Source of the DNA: Streptomyces sp. LUP47B
GTDB taxonomy: Bacteria; Actinomycetota; Actinomycetes; Streptomycetales; Streptomycetaceae
Direction: 5' to 3'
Length of the DNA: 42,622 nucleotides
Assembly: GCF_001746295.1 (NCBI RefSeq)
Contig: NZ_MJAH01000001.1
Location: forward strand, 930,565-973,186
Shown in pieces: positions 34,929-42,416 of the stretch. The notes beneath the pieces were generated by a model, which had not been told where the DNA came from, searched no databases, and was given only the letters and a program-made list of their open reading frames with translations. Position 1 is the stretch's first letter; each line of letters starts with the position of its first letter. The position numbers and the translations under genes are program-made.

Positions 34929-35341
34929 GGCGGAGAGGCGGCTGCCTCCACCGCACGCGGGGGCTGCCTCCGGCGGACGGCGCCGGAGGCAGCCTCGTCC
35001 CTCCGGGGCCGGACGGGGAGGACCGGCGACAAGCCGCTGCAGCGGCGGGCCGGGAGGACGAAACCGTGGCGTGGGCGGGCCGGGAGCCCGGGGGCGCAGG
35101 TCTCCAGGAGCGCGCCCGGCCCGGGATACCCGCCGGTCCCGTGGCGTTCAAGGCTGACGGAAGACGCCGACCCCTCCGTCCGGCGCCGCGCCCCGGGCGC
35201 GGCAGCCACGCGGACGGCGTCGGAGGCAGCCTTGTCAGCACGGAAGTTGACGGCTGGAAGACCGGTACCCGCCGCTCCGGATCGCCTGAGCGTCTGCTTT
35301 GCTGTGTGCCGTCGGGCAGGGACTCATCGGGTGGGGCGATC
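34929..35341. other. 413-bp gap with hairpins, no gene supported
   Basis: Between alkB and the MBL-fold gene. I find no frame with convincing coding character. It holds a perfect 14-bp hairpin at 34962-34994, a 17-bp perfect palindrome at 35186-35202, and a 27-bp near-identical direct repeat (34973-34999 and 35210-35236, with GGAGGCAGCCT in both). The second repeat copy reproduces only one arm of the first hairpin. It probably contains the alkB terminator and the MBL gene promoter. Confidence 0.6.
34962..34994. terminator. Hairpin terminator candidate after alkB
   Basis: Perfect 14-bp stem, GGCTGCCTCCGGCG at 34962-34975 and its complement at 34981-34994, with loop GACGG. There is no T-tract. 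It lies 33 bp after the alkB stop, so termination of alkB is the likely role. Confidence 0.6.
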
Positions 35342-36088
35342 ATGAGCGCAGGCGTGCAGCAAGTCGCGGACGGCACCTACCTGGTGCAGGGCAGCAACAC
35401 CAACTGGGTGATCGTGACCGAGGGAAGCGCCGCCACACTGGTCGACACCGGCTATCCGGGCGACCGGGAGCAGGTGCTCGCCTCCCTCGCGGAGGTGGGG
35501 AGTTCCCCGGAGGCGGTCACCGCCGTGCTCATCACGCACGCCCACAACGACCACCTCGGCTCCGCCGAGTACCTGCGCAGCACCTACGGCACGCCCATCT
35601 ACCTGCACGAGGCCGAAGTGCCGCACGCGCGGCGGGAGTTCCTGCACCAGGTGTCCGTCGGGACGGTCCTGAAGAACGGCTGGCGGCCCGGTGTGCTGCC
35701 GTGGGCGGTGCACTCGATCCGGGTGGGCGGCACGGCCCATGTGCCCGTCGCCTCCCCGCAGCCGTTCCCGGCTGAGGGCACGCTCGATCTGCCGGGCCGT
35801 CCGGTGCCCGTGTACACGCCGGGCCACACCGACGGGCACTGCGCCTTCCACCTCCCCGAGCGCGGTGTGGTGATCTCCGGTGACGGCCTGGTGAGCGGTC
35901 ACCCCACCTCGCGGGTCAAGGGGCCCCAGCTGCTGCCGGACATGTTCCATCACGAGCGCGCCCGTGCCGTGGCGTCGCTGGACGTGTTCGCGGAACTGGA
36001 GGGCGACGTGCTGCTGCCGGGGCACGGGCCCGTACACCGTGGTCCGGTCCGTGAAGCGGCACTTCAGGCCAGGGACCGTGCGCTCTAA
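35342..36088 (+). CDS. MBL-fold metallo-hydrolase
   Basis: 248 aa from the ATG at 35342. The metal-binding motif THAHNDHLGS (HxHxDH), the downstream YTPGHTDGHCAF with another ligand, GDGLVSGHP, and the terminal LLPGHGP histidine complete a dinuclear metal site of the beta-lactamase fold. The family is broad (glyoxalase II-like, lactonase, ribonuclease), so the substrate cannot be named. A GGGTGGGG run lies 5-10 bases upstream. The DUF4032 gene follows after 41 bp in the same direction. Confidence 0.88.
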   Translation: MSAGVQQVADGTYLVQGSNTNWVIVTEGSAATLVDTGYPGDREQVLASLAEVGSSPEAVTAVLITHAHNDHLGSAEYLRSTYGTPIYLHEAEVPHARREFLHQVSVGTVLKNGWRPGVLPWAVHSIRVGGTAHVPVASPQPFPAEGTLDLPGRPVPVYTPGHTDGHCAFHLPERGVVISGDGLVSGHPTSRVKGPQLLPDMFHHERARAVASLDVFAELEGDVLLPGHGPVHRGPVREAALQARDRAL

Positions 36089-36129
36089 GGTGAGGTGACG
36101 ATCACCGCCCAGGCAAGGACAGAGCACCG

Positions 36130-37371
36130 ATGGCACTGCAGATCAGCGCGACGAACCCGGAGCACCCCGCGCTCCTGCTCGAACTGCCGTGGCAGCTGCC
36201 GCTGGAGCAGTGGCCGGAAGAGGTCCTGGTCCCGCTGCCGCGCGGCATATCCCGCCACGTGGTGCGCTACGCCCGGGCCGGTGACGAGGTCATCGCCGTC
36301 AAGGAGCTCGCCGAGCGCCCGGCGCTGCGCGAGTACGAGCTGCTGCGCGACCTGGACCGGCTCGGCATACCCGCCGTCGATCCGCTCGCCGTGGTCACCG
36401 GGCGCGCCGACGCCGAGGACGCCCCGCTGGAGCCGGTGCTGGTCACCCGGCATCTGGGCGGCTCGATGCCGTACCGCTCGATGTTCGAGACGACCATGCG
36501 GCCCGCCACCATGCACCGCCTCATGGACGCGCTGGCCGTCCTTCTGGTCCGTCTGCACCTGGCCGGGTTCGCGTGGGGCGACTGCTCGCTGTCCAACACG
36601 CTCTTCCGGCGGGACGCGGGCGCCTACGCCGCCTATCTGGTGGACGCCGAGACCGGTGACCTGCATCCGCAGCTCAGCCCCGGGCAGCGGGACTACGACC
36701 TCGACCTCGCCCGCGTGAACATCAGCGGCGAGCTGCTCGACCTGGAGGCCTCCGGGGCGCTGCACCCCTCCGTGGACGCGATCGAGTTCGGCATGGAGAT
36801 CTGCTCGCGCTACAACAGCCTGTGGGAGGAGCTGACCCGCAGGTCCGTCTACCCGGCGGGCAAGTACCAGTACATCGAGCGCCGGATCCGGCGGCTCAAC
36901 GACCTCGGCTTCGACGTGGCCGAGATGCAGATCGAGCACGCGCCGAACGGCGACACGGTCACGTTCGTGCCGAAGGTCGTGGACGCGGGCCACCACCAGC
37001 GCCAGCTCCTGCGGCTGACGGGCCTGGACGCCGAGGAGAACCAGGCCCGCCGGCTCCTGAACGACCTGGAGAGCTGGATGGCCACCCAGGACGACTACGC
37101 TCCGGGCGACCCGCTCGGCGCCCGCCCGGAGGTACTCGCGCACCGCTGGGTGCGGGACGTCTTCCGGCCCACGGTGCGGGCCGTGCCGCTCGACATGCGC
37201 GGGTCGATGGACCCGGCCGAGATCTACCACGAGCTGCTCGAGCACCGCTGGTACCTGTCCGAGCGGGCCCAGCATGACATCGGGCTTGACACGGCCGTGG
37301 ACGACTACATCAAGAACATCCTCCCCAAGGCCCGGGAGACGCTCCAGCCCACCCCCGCCACCGCGGACTGA
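36130..37371 (+). CDS. DUF4032 protein with kinase-like fold
   Basis: 413 aa. The N-terminal part has protein-kinase-like features related to the Kdo/WaaP kinase family: VIAVKELAERPALREYELL with a candidate ATP-binding Lys and Glu, VTRHLGGSMPYRSMF, the catalytic-loop-like WGDCSLSNTLFRRD, and LVDAETGDLHPQ with an Asp at the DFG position. The C-terminal 200 residues are the DUF4032 region (AGKYQYIERRIRRLNDLGFD, then HRWYLSERAQHDIGLDTAV). Function unknown. It is 41 bp after the MBL gene and convergent with a universal stress protein, with 2 bases between stops. Confidence 0.83.
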   Translation: MALQISATNPEHPALLLELPWQLPLEQWPEEVLVPLPRGISRHVVRYARAGDEVIAVKELAERPALREYELLRDLDRLGIPAVDPLAVVTGRADAEDAPLEPVLVTRHLGGSMPYRSMFETTMRPATMHRLMDALAVLLVRLHLAGFAWGDCSLSNTLFRRDAGAYAAYLVDAETGDLHPQLSPGQRDYDLDLARVNISGELLDLEASGALHPSVDAIEFGMEICSRYNSLWEELTRRSVYPAGKYQYIERRIRRLNDLGFDVAEMQIEHAPNGDTVTFVPKVVDAGHHQRQLLRLTGLDAEENQARRLLNDLESWMATQDDYAPGDPLGARPEVLAHRWVRDVFRPTVRAVPLDMRGSMDPAEIYHELLEHRWYLSERAQHDIGLDTAVDDYIKNILPKARETLQPTPATAD

Positions 37372-37373
37372 CC

Positions 37374-38246
37374 TCACACGTGCGGCACCACGGCCACCGG
37401 GCAGTCCGCGTGGTGCAGCACGCCGTGCGCGACCGATCCGATCCTGGCCCCGACAGCGGTACGGCGGGCCCGGCGGCCGACGACCATCAGCTGGGCCCGC
37501 GCGGTCACCGACAGCAGCACCTGCCCCGCGCTGCCCAGCTCGACGTGCTCGACGACCGGCACGCCGGGGAAGCGTTCCCGCCACGGCTGGAGCGCCGCGG
37601 CCAGCGCCTCCTTCTCGTACGGCTCCAGTCCCCCGGCCTCGTCCAGAAGCCTCAGCGAGCCGGGGCTGTAGGCGAACACCGGCGGCAGCGTCCAGGCCCG
37701 TACGGCACGCACGGTCGCCCCGCGTGCCGCCGCCGTCTCGAAGGCGAACCGCAGGACGTCGGCACTGTCCTCCGGGTCGCCCTCCTGACCCACGACGATC
37801 TCGCGTCCCGCGGCCTCCGCGGTGGCCTGGTCCCCGGCGCGCACCAGGACGACGGGCCGCGCCGCCTCGGCGATCACCTGCCGGCCGACCGAGCCCAGCA
37901 GGAAGCCGACGACCGGCCCGTGCCCGCGGGAGCCGAGGACCAGCAGTTCGGCCTCGGCCGCGGCGGCCACCAGCACGTCCACGCTGCCGCCCTCGACGAC
38001 CTCGGTGGACACGTCGAGCCCGGTGTGCCGCCCGGTGACCGTCCGCACGGCCTCGCCCACGGCGTCCCGCGCCCAGCCTCGCTGGGTGTCCCGGTCCCCC
38101 GCGTCGATCCCCTCGTACGACTGGAACCGCCACGCGTGCACCACCCGTAGCGCCACGTCCCGCCGGACCGCCTCCCGCGCGGCCCAGTCCAGCGCGGCGA
38201 GGCTCTCCTCGGTTCCGTCGATCCCTGCGGTGATCGGGCGGGTCAT
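37374..38246 (-). CDS. Universal stress protein with two tandem Usp domains
   Basis: 290 aa, the length of tandem UspA proteins. The first domain starts ITAGIDGTEESLAALDWA and has the ATP-binding LVLGSRGHGPVVGFLLGSVG (G-x2-G-x9-GS). The second domain repeats the pattern with IVVGQEGDPEDSADVLRFA and VVGRRARRTAVGARIGS, where the second glycine of the motif is Ala, so ATP binding may be weaker there. Usp proteins with ATP sites are abundant in actinobacteria under redox and low-oxygen stress. ATG start at 38246. It is divergent from the VOC gene, with 61 bp between them. Confidence 0.9.
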   Translation of the reverse strand: MTRPITAGIDGTEESLAALDWAAREAVRRDVALRVVHAWRFQSYEGIDAGDRDTQRGWARDAVGEAVRTVTGRHTGLDVSTEVVEGGSVDVLVAAAAEAELLVLGSRGHGPVVGFLLGSVGRQVIAEAARPVVLVRAGDQATAEAAGREIVVGQEGDPEDSADVLRFAFETAAARGATVRAVRAWTLPPVFAYSPGSLRLLDEAGGLEPYEKEALAAALQPWRERFPGVPVVEHVELGSAGQVLLSVTARAQLMVVGRRARRTAVGARIGSVAHGVLHHADCPVAVVPHV

Positions 38247-38307
38247 GCGGTGGCCTCCCTGTTCGCGGTCACGTCCGTGCCGGTCCAGTCTTCACTACGC
38301 TGCCCTT

Positions 38308-38661
38308 ATGGCATTGGAGTGGGAGCAAGTCATCGTGGACTCGGCCGATCCCGTCGCCCTCGGACGTTGGTGGGCCGAGGCGCTGGGCTGGGTGGTGGTC
38401 GGGGAGGCCCCCGACGAGTTCGAGATCCGCCCCGAGAAGGACCGGATGCCGGGGCTGCTCTTCGTGCCGGTGCCGGAGGCGAAGACCGTCAAGAACCGGC
38501 TCCATCTCGACTTCCGCCCCGACGACCAGGAGGCCGAGGTCACCCGCTTCCTCGCCCTGGGCGCCCGGCACGTAGACGTGCGGCAGGGCGACGTGTCCTG
38601 GGTGACGCTCATGGATCCCGAGGGCAACGAGTTCTGCGTACTGGGCGAGCGTCGAGCCTGA
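38308..38661 (+). CDS. VOC superfamily protein (glyoxalase-like)
   Basis: 117 aa from the ATG at 38308. It opens MALEWEQVIVDSADPVALGR and has NRLHLDFRPDDQEAEVTRFL and WVTLMDPEGNEFCVLGE, typical of the single-chain VOC fold in which betaalphabetabetabeta units form a metal cleft. The metal ligands cannot be assigned with certainty. A TACGCT hexamer ends 7 bases before the ATG and no ribosome binding site is seen, so the transcript may be leaderless. Function unknown. It lies upstream of the REC-flavoprotein operon with a 119-bp gap. Confidence 0.83.
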   Translation: MALEWEQVIVDSADPVALGRWWAEALGWVVVGEAPDEFEIRPEKDRMPGLLFVPVPEAKTVKNRLHLDFRPDDQEAEVTRFLALGARHVDVRQGDVSWVTLMDPEGNEFCVLGERRA

Positions 38662-38780
38662 CCCCGGCAGGGTCTGCCATACCTGCGCGTAGCCCGGCGA
38701 TCGAACATACGATGGGCAGGACCGGGTCGGTGACCACGGGGGGCGCTGGGCCCTGACCGACCGCTCGGGGTGGGAGACGT

Positions 38781-40457
38781 ATGGCACAGGCCGCCGAATC
38801 GGCGCGGACCGTCATTCTGACCGTGGACGACGACCCGGGGGTCTCCCGTGCCGTCGCCCGCGATCTGCGGCGGCGCTACGGCGAGTCGTACCGGATCGTG
38901 CGCGCGGAGTCCGGCGAGTCCGCGCTGGAGGCGCTGCGGGAGCTGAAGCTGCGCGGCGACCTCGTGGCGGTGATCCTGGCCGACTACCGCATGCCGCAGA
39001 TGAACGGCATCGAGTTTCTCGAACAGGCCCTGGACGTGTATCCGGGCGCCCGTCGCGTGCTGCTGACGGCGTACGCCGACACCAGCGCGGCGATCGACGC
39101 GATCAACGTCGTCGATCTCGACCACTATCTCCTCAAGCCGTGGGACCCGCCCGAGGAGAAGCTCTATCCGGTGCTGGACGACCTCCTGGAGGCGTGGCGC
39201 TGCAGCGACTACCGGCCGGTGCCCGCCACCAAGGTGATCGGACACCGCTGGTCGGCGCGTTCCTCGGACGTGCGGGAGTTCCTGGCCCGCAACCAGGTGC
39301 CGTACCGCTGGTACTCCACGGAGGAGCCGGAGGGACAGCGGCTGCTGGCCGCCGCGGGGCAGGACGGACAGCGGCTGCCGGTGGTGATCACCCCCGACGG
39401 CACGCCCCTGGTCAAGCCGGAGGCACCCGACCTGGCCGCCCACGTGGGCCTCGCCACGACCCCGACCGCCGACTTCTACGACCTCGTCGTCATCGGCGGC
39501 GGCCCGGCCGGACTCGGAGCGGCGGTGTACGGGGCCTCGGAGGGGCTGCGGACCGTGCTGGTGGAACGGTCGGCGACCGGCGGGCAGGCCGGGCAGAGCT
39601 CCCGGATCGAGAACTACCTGGGCTTCCCCGACGGTGTCTCGGGCGGCCAGCTCACCGACCGGGCCCGCCGGCAGGCGACGAAGTTCGGCGCGGAGATCCT
39701 CACCGCCCGCGAGGTGGCGGGCCTGGAGGTCAACGGCGCGGCCCGCACCGTGCGGTTCTCGGACGGGTCGGCGGTGGCCGCGCACAGCGTGATCCTGGCG
39801 ACCGGCGTGTCGTACCGCCAGCTGCAGGCGCCGGGCTGTGCGGACCTGACCGGCTGCGGGGTGTTCTACGGCTCGGCACTCACCGAGGCGGCCTCCTGCC
39901 AGGGGCAGGACATCTACATCGTCGGCGGCGCCAACTCCGCGGGGCAGGCGGCGATGTACCTGTCCCGAGGCGCCAAGTCGGTGACCCTGCTGGTGCGCGG
40001 CCCCGACCTCGCCGCCTCGATGTCGCACTATCTGATCCAGCAGATCGAGGAAGCTCCCAACATCTCGGTACGCGCGCGTACCGTCGTCGACGCCGCGCAC
40101 GGCTCCGACCACCTGGAGCAGCTGACCCTGCGCGACACCGAGACCGGCGAGACCGAACTCGTCGACGCGCAGTGGATGTTCGTGTTCATCGGCGCGGCCC
40201 CGCTGACCGGTTGGCTGGACGGCACGGTGCTGCGGGACGAGCACGGGTTCATCCTGGCCGGGCCCGACCTCACCCCCGACGGGCGACCGCCGGCGGACTG
40301 GGAACTGGACCGGCCTCCGTACCACCTGGAGACCAACATTCCGGGCGTGTTCGTCGCGGGCGACGCGCGCGCCGAGTCCGCGAAGCGGGTCGCGTCCGCC
40401 GTCGGAGAGGGAGCCATGGCCGTGATGCTCGTCCACCGGTACCTGGAGCAGTCATGA
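38781..40457 (+). CDS. Response regulator fused to thioredoxin-reductase-like flavoprotein
   Basis: 558 aa. Residues 10-130 are a receiver domain with phosphoacceptor Asp68 in ILADYRMP, Thr96 and Lys119 in LLKPW. Residues about 150-225 are a short alpha/beta linker that may have a thioredoxin-like fold (VREFLARNQVPYRWY, VVITPDGTPLV). From about 230 on it is thioredoxin-reductase-like: FAD site VVIGGGPAGLGAA near 237, GGQAGQSSRIENYLGFP, a NAD(P) site IVGGANSAGQAA near 380, and the C-terminal VFVAGDARAES. The CxxC disulfide is absent; the aligned segment reads VFYGSALTEAASCQGQD. GGGAG precedes the ATG. The stop overlaps the next start (ATGA). Confidence 0.93.
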   Translation: MAQAAESARTVILTVDDDPGVSRAVARDLRRRYGESYRIVRAESGESALEALRELKLRGDLVAVILADYRMPQMNGIEFLEQALDVYPGARRVLLTAYADTSAAIDAINVVDLDHYLLKPWDPPEEKLYPVLDDLLEAWRCSDYRPVPATKVIGHRWSARSSDVREFLARNQVPYRWYSTEEPEGQRLLAAAGQDGQRLPVVITPDGTPLVKPEAPDLAAHVGLATTPTADFYDLVVIGGGPAGLGAAVYGASEGLRTVLVERSATGGQAGQSSRIENYLGFPDGVSGGQLTDRARRQATKFGAEILTAREVAGLEVNGAARTVRFSDGSAVAAHSVILATGVSYRQLQAPGCADLTGCGVFYGSALTEAASCQGQDIYIVGGANSAGQAAMYLSRGAKSVTLLVRGPDLAASMSHYLIQQIEEAPNISVRARTVVDAAHGSDHLEQLTLRDTETGETELVDAQWMFVFIGAAPLTGWLDGTVLRDEHGFILAGPDLTPDGRPPADWELDRPPYHLETNIPGVFVAGDARAESAKRVASAVGEGAMAVMLVHRYLEQS

Positions 40458-41911
40458 GCGGGCAGTTGATGCCGTGCGCCCCCGGGGAGATCGGATCGCT
40501 GTTCCTGTTCGAGAAGCTCTCCCCCGAGCAACTCGGGCAGCTGTGCGCCGCGGGCCGGGTGGAGCGGTTCGAACCCGGCCCGGTGTACACCGAGGGTGAA
40601 CCCGCCACCTGCTTCTACGTGATGCTCGAGGGCACGGTCGTCCTCTCCCGCCGGGTCGCCGGCGACGACGTGGAGGTCAACCGCACCTCGCAGCGCGGGG
40701 TGTACTCGGGGTCCATGCAGGCCTATCTCAAGGACCGGGTGCAGCAGACCTACAACAACTCCATGCGGGTGACGGAGCCGTCGCGGTTCTTCGTGCTGCC
40801 CGCGGAGTCGTTCTCGGCCTTCATGCAGGAATGGTTCCCGATGGCGGTCCATCTGCTGGAGGGGCTCTTCTTCGGTTCCAAGAACACCCAGCGGGCCATC
40901 GGGCAGCGGGAACGGCTGCTGGCGCTCGGCTCGTTGTCCGCCGGTCTCACGCACGAGCTCAACAATCCGGCGGCGGCCGCCGTACGGGCCACGTCGACGC
41001 TGCGCGAACGGGTCGGCAAGATGCGGCACAAGCTCGCGGTCATCGCCCAGGGCTCCTACAGCCCGGAGGTGATGGCGAACCTCATCGACATCCAGGAGCG
41101 CACGGCCGAACGGGTCGCCAAGGCGCCCGTGTTGAGCCCGCTGGAGGCCTCCGACCGGGAGGACGCGCTCGGCGACTGGCTCGACGACCACGGCATCCAG
41201 GAGGGCTGGCGGATCGCGCCCACCTTCGTGCAGGCGGGCCTCGACGTGGACTGGCTCGACCAGGTCGCGGCGGCCGTGGACGAGGAGATCCTGCCGAACG
41301 CGATCGGCTGGCTCAACTACACCGTCGAGACCGAGCTGTTGATGGACGAGATCAACGACTCCACGGCCCGTATCTCGCATCTCGTCGACGCGGCGAAGCA
41401 GTACTCCCAGCTGGACCGGGCGCCCTATCAGGTGGCCGACGTGCACGAACTCCTCGACAGCACGCTGCTGATGCTGTCCGGGAAGATCGGGCAGCAGATC
41501 AAGGTCGTCAAGGAGTACGACCGGACGCTGCCGAGGATCCCGGCCTACCCCGCCGAGCTCAACCAGGTGTGGACGAACCTGATCGACAACGCGGTGCAGG
41601 CCATCAACAGCGTCGGTGGGGACGGGACGTTGACCGTCCGGACCGCGCTCGACAACGACCGGCTGCTGGTGGAGTTCCGGGACACCGGGCCCGGGGTGCC
41701 GCCGGACATCCGCGGGCGGATCTTCGATCCCTTCTTCACCACCAAGCCCGTGGGCGAGGGGACGGGGCTCGGGCTCGACATCTCCTGGCGGATCGTGGTC
41801 AACAAGCACCACGGGACGCTTCAGGTGGAGGCGTCACCGGGCGACACCCGCTTCCAGGTACTGCTTCCACTGACCGCCGTGGACAACGACACGACCGAGG
41901 AGTCGGAATGA
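40454..41911 (+). CDS. Soluble histidine kinase with cNMP-binding-like N-terminus
   Basis: 485 aa without membrane helices. Residues about 14-130 form a cyclic-nucleotide-binding-like barrel (RFEPGPVYTEGEPATCFYVM, then LEGTVVLSRR), but its phosphate-binding cassette is not canonical. The H-box SAGLTHELNNPAAAAVRA has His167, a helical insert follows, and the ATPase domain has the N-box TNLIDNAVQAINSVGG, DTGPGVPP, FDPFFTTKPVGEGTGLGL. It is a candidate kinase for the preceding receiver-flavoprotein. Coupled by ATGA overlaps at both ends. Confidence 0.92.
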   Translation: MSGQLMPCAPGEIGSLFLFEKLSPEQLGQLCAAGRVERFEPGPVYTEGEPATCFYVMLEGTVVLSRRVAGDDVEVNRTSQRGVYSGSMQAYLKDRVQQTYNNSMRVTEPSRFFVLPAESFSAFMQEWFPMAVHLLEGLFFGSKNTQRAIGQRERLLALGSLSAGLTHELNNPAAAAVRATSTLRERVGKMRHKLAVIAQGSYSPEVMANLIDIQERTAERVAKAPVLSPLEASDREDALGDWLDDHGIQEGWRIAPTFVQAGLDVDWLDQVAAAVDEEILPNAIGWLNYTVETELLMDEINDSTARISHLVDAAKQYSQLDRAPYQVADVHELLDSTLLMLSGKIGQQIKVVKEYDRTLPRIPAYPAELNQVWTNLIDNAVQAINSVGGDGTLTVRTALDNDRLLVEFRDTGPGVPPDIRGRIFDPFFTTKPVGEGTGLGLDISWRIVVNKHHGTLQVEASPGDTRFQVLLPLTAVDNDTTEESE

Positions 41912-42261
41912 GCGACATCAAGGGGATCGACCCGAGCGTGCCGCCCAGCGGGGACGGGTGCGTGGAGTGCGACGCGGCGGGCGGCTGGTGGTTCCATCTG
42001 CGGCGGTGCGCGCAGTGCGGGCACGTGGGGTGCTGCGACTCCTCGCCCGGGCGGCACGCGACAGGGCATTTCCGGGACTCGGGGCATCCTCTGGTGCGGA
42101 GTTTCGAGCCGGGTGAGGAGTGGTTCTGGAACTTCGAGACGAACGAGATGTTCGAGGCGGGGCCGGAGCTTGCGGCGCCGGTGAGTCATCCGGATTCGCA
42201 GCCGGCGCCGGGCCCTGAAGGGCGGGTGCCGGCGGATTGGGCCCGAACGTTGCGCAGATGA
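41908..42261 (+). CDS. UBP-type zinc finger protein
   Basis: 117 aa. Nearly the whole protein is a ZnF-UBP domain: Cys18, Cys21, Cys34, Cys37, Cys42, His50 and His60 are spaced for zinc (CVECDAAGGWWFHLRRC, CGHVGCC, GRHATGH), followed by HPLVRSFEPGEEWFWNFETN with the conserved Trp/Phe. In eukaryotes this domain binds the free C-terminal Gly-Gly of ubiquitin. A short Pro-rich tail ends WARTLRR. The ATG overlaps the kinase stop. It is the third gene of the REC-flavoprotein/kinase operon. Confidence 0.92.
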   Translation: MSDIKGIDPSVPPSGDGCVECDAAGGWWFHLRRCAQCGHVGCCDSSPGRHATGHFRDSGHPLVRSFEPGEEWFWNFETNEMFEAGPELAAPVSHPDSQPAPGPEGRVPADWARTLRR

Positions 42262-42300
42262 GCTCGGGGGGATTTGTCTGACGGCGGCTGCGGGTACGTA

Positions 42301-42356
42301 GTGGCTGGTCGCGCCCACGCGGCGGAGCCGCATACTGACACAGCCCCGCGCCCCTT
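42301..42356. repeat. Dispersed palindromic repeat B, copy 2
   Basis: About 56 bp matching 23430-23480: GTGGCTGGTCGCGCCC, a hairpin GCGGC/GCCGC with loop GGA, GCATA, ACAGCCCCGCGCCCCTT. This version matches a motif I have seen often in Streptomyces intergenic DNA. It lies between the UBP gene and the next gene on the same strand, so it may terminate the operon. Confidence 0.6.
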
Positions 42357-42416
42357 GCTCGGTCACCGCGCCCTCAGATCAAATGCGCTGTCAGTGTCGC
42401 GTGCCAGGATGTATTC

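Noticed and set aside
34418..35341. An upstream extension of the MBL-fold gene through the 413-bp gap
   Set aside because: The frame overlaps alkB in another phase and the gap translation is low-complexity.
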